Assembly: GCA_032615215.1 (NCBI GenBank)
Contig: CP128433.1
Location: 3,679,501 to 3,743,500 of the forward strand
Direction: 5' to 3'
Length of the DNA: 64,000 nucleotides
DNA from: Microbulbifer sp. MKSA007
GTDB lineage: Bacteria > Pseudomonadota > Gammaproteobacteria > Pseudomonadales > Cellvibrionaceae
The translations under genes were made by a program, and so were the position numbers. Below are positions 17,720 through 27,182 of the stretch, in pieces. The notes under the pieces are model-generated. The model had not been told where the DNA came from and made no database searches. It worked only from the letters and a program-made list of their open reading frames with translations. Within the stretch, counting starts at the first letter, position 1. Each line of letters begins with the position of its first letter.

Positions 17720-19062
17720 CAAGCCGCCTCCGCACTGCGCATATTCGGAGTTTCTATTTCATGACTACTGGGCTGTTCCGCCAATGTATGTCCGAGAATT
17801 TCCCGGTAATATTTCACCAAACTCTCTGCAGCGATTTTCCAGGAAAATTTACTTTCAATGCGCTGGCGACCTTTCTCACTGAGTTCTATTCGCAGCGCTT
17901 CGCTGGATAAAACCTGGCGTAGGGCATTGGCCAAAGCTTCGTGATTTCCTGCAGGGACCACGATTCCTGCATCCCCAACCACCTCAGGCAAAGCACCCCC
18001 GTCACTGGATACTACCGGAGCACCACATGCCATTGCCTCTCCGGCAGGTAAACCAAATCCTTCGTAGAGCGATGGGCAAACTACCGCTGTAGCCTTGCGG
18101 TAATTATCGACCAGTTCTTCGTTAGAAATACCGGAGACAAACTGAACCCTATCCTGAAGATCCAGATCGTGAAGCAAGTGTTCCGTGGCGCCACCTTCGC
18201 GTAATTTGCCAACCACCAACAACTCTATGTTTTCATATTCCTGGCGTAATTCCGCCAACGCCTGTAATAAAAAGCGCAGACCTTTAAGCGGCTGGTCTGC
18301 CGATGCAGTGGTCATAATTCGCAGAGGCAAGCGCTTATTCTCTGCCCCTGGGTTGAATAATTCGGTATCAATACCGTTGTAAATCAGGTGAATCTGCTCG
18401 GGAGCTACGCCAAACTGCTCGATAATATCCCGCTCAGATTGCCTGGAAACGGTCACGATATGGCGAAGCTTCCGCGATACCTTGATCTGCATATTCAAAA
18501 AATTATGCCAACGACGTACCAGCAAACGAAAACGCCAATCGGGGGCGGCATCTAATGCCAGTTGACGATCCCGGGTAATGGGGTGATGAATTGTCGCGAC
18601 AACAGGCAATCCATTTTTCTCGATATCCAGCAAGCCGTAACACAGTGATTGGTTATCGTGAACAATGTCGTATTGTTTGCCGTGCTTGCGCAGGTATTTA
18701 TTTACCCGACGGCCAAAGGTATAAGGCTCGGCAAAACCGCCGGTAAGCTTACTCCACCATTCAAAAAAATCCGCCCACGAGAGCAGGTGGCGAGGTTTCA
18801 AGGCCCGCGCTGGACGCTCAACTTCATAGAGATTCAACCCTGGCATTTTGATGAGTTTTACGCGCTCATCGAGTTCTGGATAGGGCTGGCCAGAAATAAC
18901 ATCCACGGAGTGACCAGCATCAACCAGTGCTTTACTCAGGTAGCGCAGGTAGATGCCCTGACCACCACTATGTGGATTGCTGCGATACCCCAAAAGGCAT
19001 ATTTTTAGTGGCTGCGTCTCGCCAGCCGTTGGACCGTCTGCACAATTTCCCAAGGCGGTCAT
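17719..19062 (-). CDS. Glycosyltransferase family 4 protein
   Basis: GT-B glycosyltransferase of 447 aa. The N-terminus LLGYRSNPHSGGQGIYLRYLS is a typical GT4 acceptor-domain start with the GGxG loop. The C-terminal donor domain shows ITTASADQPLKG-like beta strands and the retaining-GT4 signature SLYEGFGLPAGEAMACG with its two Glu. I start at ATG 19062, preceded by GGGGA. A longer frame to 19317 adds low-quality sequence with no homology-like features. First gene of the GT4-methyltransferase-toroid operon. Confidence 0.88.
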   Translation of the reverse strand: MTALGNCADGPTAGETQPLKICLLGYRSNPHSGGQGIYLRYLSKALVDAGHSVDVISGQPYPELDERVKLIKMPGLNLYEVERPARALKPRHLLSWADFFEWWSKLTGGFAEPYTFGRRVNKYLRKHGKQYDIVHDNQSLCYGLLDIEKNGLPVVATIHHPITRDRQLALDAAPDWRFRLLVRRWHNFLNMQIKVSRKLRHIVTVSRQSERDIIEQFGVAPEQIHLIYNGIDTELFNPGAENKRLPLRIMTTASADQPLKGLRFLLQALAELRQEYENIELLVVGKLREGGATEHLLHDLDLQDRVQFVSGISNEELVDNYRKATAVVCPSLYEGFGLPAGEAMACGAPVVSSDGGALPEVVGDAGIVVPAGNHEALANALRQVLSSEALRIELSEKGRQRIESKFSWKIAAESLVKYYREILGHTLAEQPSSHEIETPNMRSAEAA

Positions 19063-19381
19063 AGTTTCCCCATCTGCAATATTCTTATACCCCATAACAT
19101 TATCCGCTCTCGCACAGACATTCTGCGAATGCCAACGTCTAAGAGCCGACCGTCTGGGGTGTCTCGCTGGTAAAGCGGAAGAATACACTGGCGGAGAAAT
19201 GACTGCTAGGCGGAAGCGGTCCACACTCTTGGTATCCTGGCCCAAGGATGTGTACTCGCAAGCCAAAATAGCAACAAAAGCCCAGCAACCGCACACCGTG
19301 TCATTCGATACACTCAAGCCATGGCGACTTTAAAAGAAGGGATTAATGCGAACAGGAAGTGGAAATAAGTCAATCGAGAAT

Positions 19382-19407
19382 AAAAAAATGCCCGCCAAAA
19401 GGCGGGC
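19382..19407 (-). terminator. Rho-independent terminator for the spuC/spuI transcript
   Basis: On the minus strand the stem GCCCGCC/GGCGGGC with a TTTT loop is followed by ATTTTTTTA, a textbook intrinsic terminator. It lies about 150 bases beyond the glutamine synthetase-family stop. Confidence 0.85.
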
Positions 19408-19557
19408 CAGATTTCTCGAACACACTTTCAGGAGGAGAGTTTCAAGCACATTACGCACTTAAATTTAGGTATAGCAGAGGAAATACCCCCACTAACTCTC
19501 CTGTCGTGAAAGCCGTTCACTAAAACGGCAATCGGCGCTAAAGCACACCGCCAATGT

Positions 19558-20943
19558 TTATACCCGATGCAGATAACTCTGGTATTCAACATCGGTAACG
19601 CGGGCAGCTATCTCTGCTTGCTCCTGTCTTTTCAACAGAGAGAACAATTCCACAAAGCGCGGATCAAGATACTCGCGCCACAAGGGGCTCTGCTCAAAGC
19701 GCTCCAGTGCGCCACTCCAGGTATTGATCAACTTCTCACTCTCCACCTGATAAGCATCGCCTTCCACAGGTGCAGGCGCTTCCATCTGGTTCTCAATGCC
19801 ATGACACACACCAGTGAGAATCGCAGCTAACACCAGATAGGGGTTAACATCCGCCCCGGCAATGCGGTGCTCGATACGCCGCGCCACAGGATCGCTGGCG
19901 GGCACACGCAAAGTTGTAGTGCGATTATCGTAGCCCCAGCAGAGATTCAACGGTGCGTGAGAGCTCTCCTGGAAGCGGCGATAGGAATTGCTGTGAGGTG
20001 CGAAAAACGCCATCGCATCGTTGGCAGTCGCCAGCATTCCTGCTGCGGCATAACGCAGTAAATCGGAGCCAGTGTCAGAACCGTCATCAAAAACGTTCTT
20101 TCCATTGGCGTCGATCAAACTCATATGCACGTGCATTCCGTTACCCGCCTGATCCCCGAAAGGCTTGGCCATGGTACTCACGCGGAAGCCGTGACTGCGC
20201 GCCACTCCTTTTAACAAGCGCTTAAACAGTAATGTTTGGTCTGCCACTTTAACGGGATCGGCACTGTGCAACAGATTGATTTCAAACTGTCCCGGCGCAC
20301 ACTCCGACAATACTGAATCTGCGGGAATACCCTGTGCCTCGCAGGCAGCTCGCACATCGGCAAAGAAGTGTCGCTGTGCATTGAGCTCGGACAGATCGTA
20401 TACGTCGGTGGAAGGCACCAGCTCGGCGTCGTTATCGCTAACCGGGCGCGGACGCGCCAGATGATCCACCTCATCGCGGAGCAGATAGAATTCCAGCTCG
20501 GTCGCACACACGGCGGTATAACCCAGTTTACCGAGACGCTCTACCACGCATTGCAACTGGCTGCGGGGATCGGCATAGAGAGAGGAGCCATCTGCCTCAT
20601 GCAACTGCATATGCAGCTGGGCGGTGGACTCGCGATGCCAGGGCGCCAGGCTAATAGGCGAAACCGGCAGACAAACGCCATCGCTGTCTCCACTGGCAAA
20701 TACCAGCGGGCTGTCTTCAATATCCCGCCCCCAGATATCGAGACTGACCGCGCTACGCGGCATTTGCAGACTGCCCTTGAGCAATTTCTCCGCAGCTTCT
20801 GCCGGCAACCACTTCCCTCGCGGCACGCCATTGATATCGAACATAAAGCCTTCGATCCACTTTAGGTCCGAGTGCTCTGCCAGGAATTTTTGCGACTGCT
20901 CCAGCAGATCGGGCTGGGCAGTGAATTCTTTTTCTTGAGACAT
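19558..20943 (-). CDS. Glutamine synthetase family protein, gamma-glutamylputrescine synthetase-like
   Basis: A 461-aa type I-like glutamine synthetase homologue. The beta-grasp N-terminal domain contains WIEGFMFDINGVPRGKW. The catalytic domain has the metal site ATELEFYLL, the ATP-binding histidine region GNGMHVHMS, and RRFQESSHAPLNLCWGYD followed by TTTLRVP. The substitution pattern and linkage to an SpuC-type aminotransferase point to the PuuA/SpuI group, which ligates glutamate to putrescine. Start ATG 20943 opens MSQEKEFT; an upstream in-frame start at 21000 looks non-coding. It lies 117 bases after the aminotransferase and is likely co-transcribed. Confidence 0.88.
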   Translation of the reverse strand: MSQEKEFTAQPDLLEQSQKFLAEHSDLKWIEGFMFDINGVPRGKWLPAEAAEKLLKGSLQMPRSAVSLDIWGRDIEDSPLVFASGDSDGVCLPVSPISLAPWHRESTAQLHMQLHEADGSSLYADPRSQLQCVVERLGKLGYTAVCATELEFYLLRDEVDHLARPRPVSDNDAELVPSTDVYDLSELNAQRHFFADVRAACEAQGIPADSVLSECAPGQFEINLLHSADPVKVADQTLLFKRLLKGVARSHGFRVSTMAKPFGDQAGNGMHVHMSLIDANGKNVFDDGSDTGSDLLRYAAAGMLATANDAMAFFAPHSNSYRRFQESSHAPLNLCWGYDNRTTTLRVPASDPVARRIEHRIAGADVNPYLVLAAILTGVCHGIENQMEAPAPVEGDAYQVESEKLINTWSGALERFEQSPLWREYLDPRFVELFSLLKRQEQAEIAARVTDVEYQSYLHRV

Positions 20944-21059
20944 AAGGTGCCTGGGGTGATCCAATCTAAACGCAGAGACGGCCCAACACCGCTTTTCCAT
21001 TCAAACTATGGAAAACGGGGTATCAGACCGCCTCTGCAACAGAGTATCTTGCCGCTATG

Positions 21060-22409
21060 TTACGCCAGTGCTTTAGCAGTGTCGTCCAGGGCGCGGTGCG
21101 CTTTTTCTACCAGCTCATCGACCTGTTCAGTGGTCATAATCAGCGGTGGTGCGATAACCATGGCATCGCCAACGGCGCGCATCACCAAACCGTGCTTGAT
21201 ACTCAGGTCACGACATACCGCACCAGCGGTGCAGTCATCATCAAAACGAGCGCGGCTGGCCTTATCTTTTACCAGCTCCAAGGCACCGACCATACCCAAA
21301 CTGCGGGTTTCGCCAACGATCGGATGCTCCGCCAGTTCAGCCCAACGCTTGGACAGGTAGGGGCCGGTTACATCGCGGACATTCTCGATAATCTTCTCGT
21401 TGCGCAGAATATTGATAGTTGCCAGACCTGCCATACAGGCAGCCGGATGCGCGGAGTAGGTGTAACCGTGGGTAAACTCGCCACCTTTGGTTTTGATCAC
21501 CTCAGCGACACGATCACTCACCATGGTACCGCCCAGGGGGAAGTAACCGTTGGTTACTGCTTTGGCGAAAGTCATCAGGTCGGGCTTCATGCCGTAATAG
21601 TCGGCACCGAACCACTCACCGGTACGACCGAAACCAAAAATCACTTCATCCATCACCAACAGGATGTCGTACTGGTCCAGCACCTTCTTGACTTCCGGCC
21701 AGTAAGTTTCCGGCGGGATAATTACGCCGCCAGCACCCTGGATTGGCTCAGCGATAAACGCCGCAACATTATCCGGGCCCAACTCCTGGATTTTCTCATC
21801 CAGGCTGCGAGCCGCTTGGATACCAAACTCCTCTGGAGACATATCGCCGCCCTCACCAAACCAGTAGGGCTGCTGTACGTACTCAATGTAGTCGAGCGGC
21901 TGGAATTGCTTGTGCATACCACTCATACCACCCAGGCTGGCACCGGCAATGGTAGAGCCGTGATAGCCATTCTTACGGGAAATAACGATGCGCTTCTCCG
22001 GCTTTTCCTGGATATCCCAGAAACGGCGGATCAGGCGCAGGTTAGTATCATTTGCCTCGGAACCGGAACCCGTGAAGAACACATTGTTCATATGCGCCGG
22101 GGTCACTTCAGCCAAGGCGTCGGCCAGTTCAATCGAGGGCACCGTAGTGCACTGGAAGAAGCTGTTATAGAAAGGCAGGGTATTCAGCTGCTCGTAGATC
22201 GCATTGCTGATTTCTTTGCGGCTGTAGCCGAGGTTGCAACACCAGAGGCCTGACATGCCATCAAGCATTTTGTTGCCATCAATATCGGTGATGTAAGCGC
22301 CCTCGGCGCTGGTAATCACACGGGTCCCCTGCTGGCCCAAGTCATGGAAGTCAGTAAATGGGTGTAGCAGGTGCTCACGGTCGTGTTGCTGCAGCTCAGT
22401 CTTGTTCAT
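21060..22409 (-). CDS. spuC: Putrescine-pyruvate aminotransferase SpuC-like (class III)
   Basis: A 449-aa PLP-dependent class III transaminase. It has the omega-aminotransferase N-terminus (HPFTDFHDLGQQGTRVI), the phosphate-cup motif FTGSGSEANDTNLRL, the Asp of VMDEVIFGFGRTG and the Schiff-base lysine in TFAKAVTNGYFPLGG. SpuC in Pseudomonas transfers the amino group of putrescine and related polyamines to pyruvate, and the adjacent PuuA-like ligase supports polyamine catabolism. Start ATG 22409 follows AGGAGAG; a longer upstream frame has no ribosome-binding site. A GntR regulator gene lies upstream on the same strand. Confidence 0.9.
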   Translation of the reverse strand: MNKTELQQHDREHLLHPFTDFHDLGQQGTRVITSAEGAYITDIDGNKMLDGMSGLWCCNLGYSRKEISNAIYEQLNTLPFYNSFFQCTTVPSIELADALAEVTPAHMNNVFFTGSGSEANDTNLRLIRRFWDIQEKPEKRIVISRKNGYHGSTIAGASLGGMSGMHKQFQPLDYIEYVQQPYWFGEGGDMSPEEFGIQAARSLDEKIQELGPDNVAAFIAEPIQGAGGVIIPPETYWPEVKKVLDQYDILLVMDEVIFGFGRTGEWFGADYYGMKPDLMTFAKAVTNGYFPLGGTMVSDRVAEVIKTKGGEFTHGYTYSAHPAACMAGLATINILRNEKIIENVRDVTGPYLSKRWAELAEHPIVGETRSLGMVGALELVKDKASRARFDDDCTAGAVCRDLSIKHGLVMRAVGDAMVIAPPLIMTTEQVDELVEKAHRALDDTAKALA

Positions 22410-22618
22410 ATTTCTCTCCTGGCTTTCACAGGCCTTGCTCAGCGCCCACCAATCGGGCTCAAAAGGCCAAATCGTTACCACTAATTTGTGATCACATTCT
22501 AGTGGGGCCATCGACAGAAGCGCAAGGTCTATCTGCCCTTACCGAAAACATAAGGTCGAATCGCGCCAGTGCGAGGAGAAAAAGGGAACTAAATAGTCAA
22601 CTGGGGGGAAAGGAGCCG

Positions 22619-23284
22619 CTACAGCAGCTCCTCTGCAGAGATAGAGCCGAGCCCCTCTTCAATATCCTGCTGAATGGCTTTGCGCACCTTCAACTCATCT
22701 TTACTGGCAATAGCTTCGAGCAGATCTTGATGCCGGTCTGGCAACTCCTGCACGCCAAAGCGCTGGAAAACCAAGTGCTGGAGGGGAGCTGTCTGTAGCC
22801 ACAGGCTCTCGATCAGGGATAGGATGATATGGGGCTGCCCCAGGCGATAAAGGGTAAAGTGAAATTCCAGATTAGTGGTTACATAGCGCTCGATGTCTTT
22901 CTGAGCGAGAGCTTCTGTTACACGCTCATCCAGCTCCCGAAGTTGCGCTAATTCTGCATCCCCGACCAATGGCAGGGCCTGTTCAGCGGCCTGACACTCC
23001 AGGGCCACACGAGCGGCACAAATCTCTGCCAGTTTTTCCGGGGTCATTGTCGGCACCCTGACCCGGCGGGTATCTGACAGCTCCAAGGCCCGCTCCGAGG
23101 TCAGGCGACGCAACGCTTCGCGAACCGGCATTGGACTGCAATTAAGCTCCGAGGCCAGACCCCGGATAGTAATCGCCCTACCCGGCAAAAACTTTCCCCG
23201 CAGAATGGCATCCCGCACCTGAAAATAAACCCTCTCCTGGGTTGTGCGGTACTCTTCCTGGGGACTGTTAAATTCCTGCACCAT
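22619..23284 (-). CDS. GntR family transcriptional regulator (FCD/FadR type)
   Basis: A 221-aa regulator. The N-terminal winged HTH covers about residues 10-75 (VRDAILRGKFLPGRAI, then ELNCSPMPVREALRRLTSE). The C-terminal all-helical FCD domain has metal/ligand-type residues (NLEFHFTLY). The ATG follows the patatin-like gene stop by two bases, so both are one transcript. Its position just upstream of the SpuC-like gene makes polyamine-gene control possible, but the effector is unknown. Confidence 0.88.
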   Translation of the reverse strand: MVQEFNSPQEEYRTTQERVYFQVRDAILRGKFLPGRAITIRGLASELNCSPMPVREALRRLTSERALELSDTRRVRVPTMTPEKLAEICAARVALECQAAEQALPLVGDAELAQLRELDERVTEALAQKDIERYVTTNLEFHFTLYRLGQPHIILSLIESLWLQTAPLQHLVFQRFGVQELPDRHQDLLEAIASKDELKVRKAIQQDIEEGLGSISAEELL

Positions 23285-23286
23285 AC

Positions 23287-24390
23287 CTATGCTGCCCTGA
23301 CCTGCTCCAACATATGAGGGACATCCTCCGCACCCACCTCAATTAAATGTTCAGCCGCCCGGCCACTTTGCCAAATTTCATAAAAATCATCTGCCACCCG
23401 GCGACTGAGATCAACCACCCGCCCCCAGTACTTCAAACGGTCTTCACGGTCGAGCTTGTAGAAATCATTGCGGTCTGGAATTTTTCCATAGGGCAAGGAG
23501 GCAACAAATTTGGGCGAAGGAGCCACAACCAGAGTGGATTGCATGGCATCTCCGCGAACCCGTCGCCAAGAGAGCCCTTTATCAAACCAGCCGGGCACCA
23601 TATAGGGGAAAAAGTGCGGGTAGAGCACTAGGCCCTGGGGGTGGCGGAAGCGCAGATCAAAGTGGTAATCGGTGATACCGCCATCGCGATAATTACCCTG
23701 TGGAGCTCCCTCCGGTGTCTGCACCCCTGTCATTACCAAAGGGATACAGCCACTGGCCAGTACAGCAGCACAGGTATTCTGCTCAGTCAGCGGAATATTT
23801 TCGGTGCTCAGGTTCTGGAAGTGGATGCCTGCCGACTCTTGCGAATGAAAAACCACCCGCTCCCAAAAAGCGCTCAGGCTGTTGCGAGATACAGCATTTG
23901 CCAGTGCCGAGGCGAGTAATGCCGGCGCCAACAGCGCCTTGTTTTCACTGGCCAGTGGCCCCCTACCCCTGACCGCCACAAAGTGGCTGTGCCAAATGGG
24001 ATTTTCCACTACCTCGCGCGCACCTTCAGCACCCAACACTGCCTGCAGCATCTTGCGACCGCCGGCAGTAATCTCTTCAGGGGAGGGCTTGTCAGAATAG
24101 GCTTGGTAGATGTAGTGATGCTCTAATCGTTCAAGTGCTGATAGCGGCTCTGCCATTGCGTAACACATGTTGCGAAAACTACCGATAGATGATCCCAAGG
24201 TGACAATTGGCTCGCTCCGCGCCTTGAAGAACTCCCCCATCAATACCCGATCCAACTGGCTAATCACCAGCCACTTGGGACCGCCGGAAGCGCCGACCAG
24301 CGTCGAAAATTGTCTCTGGGACAACCCCTCTTCACGTATGCGCCGCGCAGCCGTCTCTCCGGCCAGTAGAATACAATTGGTATTTTTCAC
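23287..24390 (-). CDS. Patatin-like phospholipase family protein
   Basis: A 367-aa protein of the patatin-like acyl hydrolase family. Visible are the oxyanion/phosphate-loop-like GASGGPKW near residue 33, the nucleophile elbow LGSSIGS, and the catalytic dyad Asp in YRDGGITDYH. No signal peptide is seen, so it is probably cytosolic or peripheral. The start is GTG 24390; no ATG sits at a better place. It overlaps functionally with the downstream GntR regulator (2-base gap). Substrate is unknown; lipid acyl hydrolysis is the family expectation. Confidence 0.8.
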   Translation of the reverse strand: MKNTNCILLAGETAARRIREEGLSQRQFSTLVGASGGPKWLVISQLDRVLMGEFFKARSEPIVTLGSSIGSFRNMCYAMAEPLSALERLEHHYIYQAYSDKPSPEEITAGGRKMLQAVLGAEGAREVVENPIWHSHFVAVRGRGPLASENKALLAPALLASALANAVSRNSLSAFWERVVFHSQESAGIHFQNLSTENIPLTEQNTCAAVLASGCIPLVMTGVQTPEGAPQGNYRDGGITDYHFDLRFRHPQGLVLYPHFFPYMVPGWFDKGLSWRRVRGDAMQSTLVVAPSPKFVASLPYGKIPDRNDFYKLDREDRLKYWGRVVDLSRRVADDFYEIWQSGRAAEHLIEVGAEDVPHMLEQVRAA

Positions 24391-24446
24391 TCACTTTCTC
24401 TTTTTCTTGGCCGTCAGAATTTATCTCAGGCTTCAACTATCCCGGG

Positions 24447-24887
24447 CTACCACTCACCCTGATTATCCATAGACATCCAGGGCTCCTGGGGTGGGAGGGG
24501 CTCTCCACTTTGCAGCAACTCAATGGAAATCCCATCTGGGGAGCGAAGAAATGCCATATGGCCGTCTCTCGGAGGCCTATTGATGACCACCCCCTGATCC
24601 ATCATGCGTTGGCACACCCCGTAAATATCATTTACCCGATATGCCAGGTGTCCGAAATTCCGCCCGCCAGTGTAGCTTTCCGGGTCCCAATTGTAAGTGA
24701 GTTCCAATGTCGGGGCCTTATTCTCCCTGGCCGCTTCAAGATCCTCGGGAGCTGCGAGATACACTAGGGTGAAACGCCCTTTATCATAATCATTTCGACT
24801 AACGACCTGCAGGCCCAGCTTTTCACAGTAAAACGCCAGAGATTCATCCAGATTGGTTACGCGAACCATCGTGTGTAAGTACTTCAC
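24447..24887 (-). CDS. VOC family protein, glyoxalase I-like
   Basis: A 146-aa vicinal-oxygen-chelate protein matching the GloA pattern. The four expected metal ligands are at H5, E62, H80 and E123, in LHTMVRV, LELTYNW, GHLAYRV and SIELLQ. This points to lactoylglutathione lyase activity (methylglyoxal detoxification), although a Gln/Pro-rich C-terminal tail (LPPQEPWMSMDNQ) is longer than in GloA. The start is GTG 24887 with AAGGAG six bases upstream. Confidence 0.82.
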   Translation of the reverse strand: MKYLHTMVRVTNLDESLAFYCEKLGLQVVSRNDYDKGRFTLVYLAAPEDLEAARENKAPTLELTYNWDPESYTGGRNFGHLAYRVNDIYGVCQRMMDQGVVINRPPRDGHMAFLRSPDGISIELLQSGEPLPPQEPWMSMDNQGEW

Positions 24888-24962
24888 CCTCTACTCCTTC
24901 TTGTTGCCAAGCTCTACAATCAGCCCATAACAAATAAATCGGCTTTTTAAAGCTAAACGCAT

Positions 24963-26128
24963 ATGTATAAAAAATTCTATCGCGAGTTCCTTCAGGCGCC
25001 CAGTGGCAGTCCCTCTTCCATGCTGCACATGGCTTGCCACTCCCACCACTACTGGCCCGATGTTACCCTTGATGCAGTACAGCAGTACTGGCGCGATTCA
25101 GCACTTCTGGCCGATGAAAAATGGGGGCCAATTTTTGAGGAGAAGATACCCTCATGGCAAGCGGCGATCGCAAAATCCCTCAACCTACCCAGGGCAGACT
25201 TGATCGCTATAGCCCCAAATACCCATGAACTAGTGTATCGGCTACTGAGTTCATTCGATCCCAGTAAACCATTGCGCATTCTCACTACAGACGGAGAGTT
25301 CTACAGTTTTACTCGCCAATTACAACGTCTGGAAGAGCTTCCTCAAGTAGAGGTAACGAGAGTTGCCAAAGAACCCTACGCCACCCTGGCGGAAAGATTT
25401 GAGACTGAACTACATAAAAATGAATACCATCTGGCCTATGCCAGCCTGGTATTTTTTGACTCTGGTGTGGTATTTCCCCGGCTGCTGGAGGTTGCGGCAC
25501 AGAAACCGCATGACACACAATTCGTTATCGATGGATATCACGGTTTTTTTGCCCGCCCAATCGATCTTTCAACCGTTGCAGACAAGGTTTTTTTACGGCA
25601 GGATCATATAAGTACCTAGGCGCCGGTGAAGGCCTGTGTTTTATGACAATTCCTGCGAACTGTACACTACGCCCTGTAAATACCGGCTGGTTCGCAGAAA
25701 TGGCTGAGCTGGAGAATCGCTCGGGAGAAGTCGGATATAGCGACAATTGGCTGCGCTTTGCCGGAGCGACCATGGACTATTCAACACTCTACAAAGCCCT
25801 GGCTATTTTCGATTTATTCCATCGCGAAGGCATTACCATCGAGAAAATACACAGCTATGTTCTCAATGCGCAAACCCGATTCCTGAATAGCATGGATAAC
25901 TCAGACCATCCCATCTTGAATCGCAACAACTTGATTTGTCATGATCTGGAAGAAGGTCACGGCCACTTTTTCACATTTAACTGCTCACAACCAGAAATCT
26001 CACAGAGGGTTCAGGAAGAGCTCAAGGCTCGAGCAGTTCTGTGTGATCGGCGACAACAGTTTCTCAGGGTGGGATTCGCCATCTATCACGATAAGGATGA
26101 AACTTACCAGCAGGTTTTTAACTCTTAA
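24963..26128 (+). pseudogene. Class V aminotransferase, kynureninase-like fold (frameshifted)
   Basis: PLP-dependent class V aminotransferase-fold enzyme, read as two frames. Residues 1-210 (HSHHYWPD, then IDGYHGFFARP) end at 25619. The second frame continues with SYKYLGAGEGLCFM, which holds the PLP-binding lysine, and runs to 26128. One extra T in the T7 run at 25588-25594 joins them into a 388-aa protein (V-F-F-T-A-G-S-Y-K-Y-L-G). The lesion is probably a homopolymer under-call rather than real decay, since both halves are otherwise intact. Substrate unknown. It lies downstream of the divergent VOC gene. Confidence 0.78.
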
Positions 26129-26289
26129 AGCTTCAGAGCAAAGAGGACAAAGTGATTTTTACCACCGCCGCTAGAGCATATTTCACACCTAAAAGGCACA
26201 CCGGCTCAGCTGCGGTTCAGGATTCAATCTATAAAATAATGGCGCCATTTTCGTCGCAACAATCAGCACTCAATGGATAAGGAAGCGTT

Positions 26290-26999
26290 ATGAAAGCAGT
26301 AAAAATTTCAGTAATTTCCCTTCTCGCCCTGCTCGCCACCGCCTGTGGTAACGAGCGGGCTCCAGAAGACCGGGGGACCATGGTATCCATCGCTGCACGG
26401 GGGAGGCAAGTCAGGTTCCTGATATCGCAAAAATTTCTGTTGGAGTGGTAACCGAGTCAGAGGACAGCAAACAGGCAATGCGCGATAACGCCAATCAGAT
26501 GGAGTCTTTAATGGCCGCCATCAAAAAATCGGGTATCAACAAGAAAGATATTCAAACCACAGGCGTTAACCTGTCTCCGCGCTACCAGTACCAGCAAAAC
26601 AAAAAACCCCGAATCACTGGTTACACTGCGCGAAATACCGTCAGCGTGAAGGTTCGCAAACTGGATGAACTCGGCAAGATCTTGGACAATCTTACTGCCG
26701 CTGGAGCCAACCAGATCAACGGTCCGAGCTTCGAAATTGGTGAACCTGCTCCAGTTCAAGCCAAAGCCCGGGAAAAAGCCCTTGAAGACGCCCAGGAACG
26801 TGCAGAAATGTACGCCAAAGCGCTGGGTACAAAAGTGCGTCGCATTGTCAGTATTTCAGAAAATGGCAACGGCGGTATGCCACGCCCCATGATGTTCACT
26901 GAAAGGGCCAAGATGGCAGACAGCGCTTCCACCCCTATATCGCCGGGAGAAACCACTCTTACCGTCAATCTGGATCTGGTATACGAACTCGAGGACTAA
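26290..26999 (+). pseudogene. SIMPL domain (DUF541) lipoprotein (frameshifted)
   Basis: The N-terminal lipobox signal LLATACGN is followed by a SIMPL/DUF541 domain. The main frame contains SKQAMRDNANQMESL, GINKKDIQTTGVNLSPRY and the end LTVNLDLVYELED. The ATG at 26290 (AAGGAAG upstream) opens the signal peptide but is out of frame with the domain. Adding one G to the G5 run at 26399-26403 joins them (RGEASQVPDIAKISVGV), giving 236 aa. The domain is common in periplasmic or lipoproteins of unclear function. Likely an assembly under-call. Confidence 0.8.
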
Positions 27000-27182
27000 T
27001 ACGGAGCAATAGCTACTCACATACGGAGGCAGGAAGGATACACGGTGCTTGGGGCCATTCAGGGCTTGAATATATTCACAGCGTATTTCGATTCTTCCCT
27101 GCTGCCCCGTAGTAGCTAATGTCTTGCCAGCAGTGAAACAGCACAACAGCCTTGCTGTTTCACTGCCATTCTTCTCTACCGA

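Noticed and set aside
21057..22253. 398-codon plus-strand frame opposite the SpuC-like aminotransferase gene
   Set aside because: Antisense shadow of a strongly conserved transaminase; no domains or ribosome-binding site.
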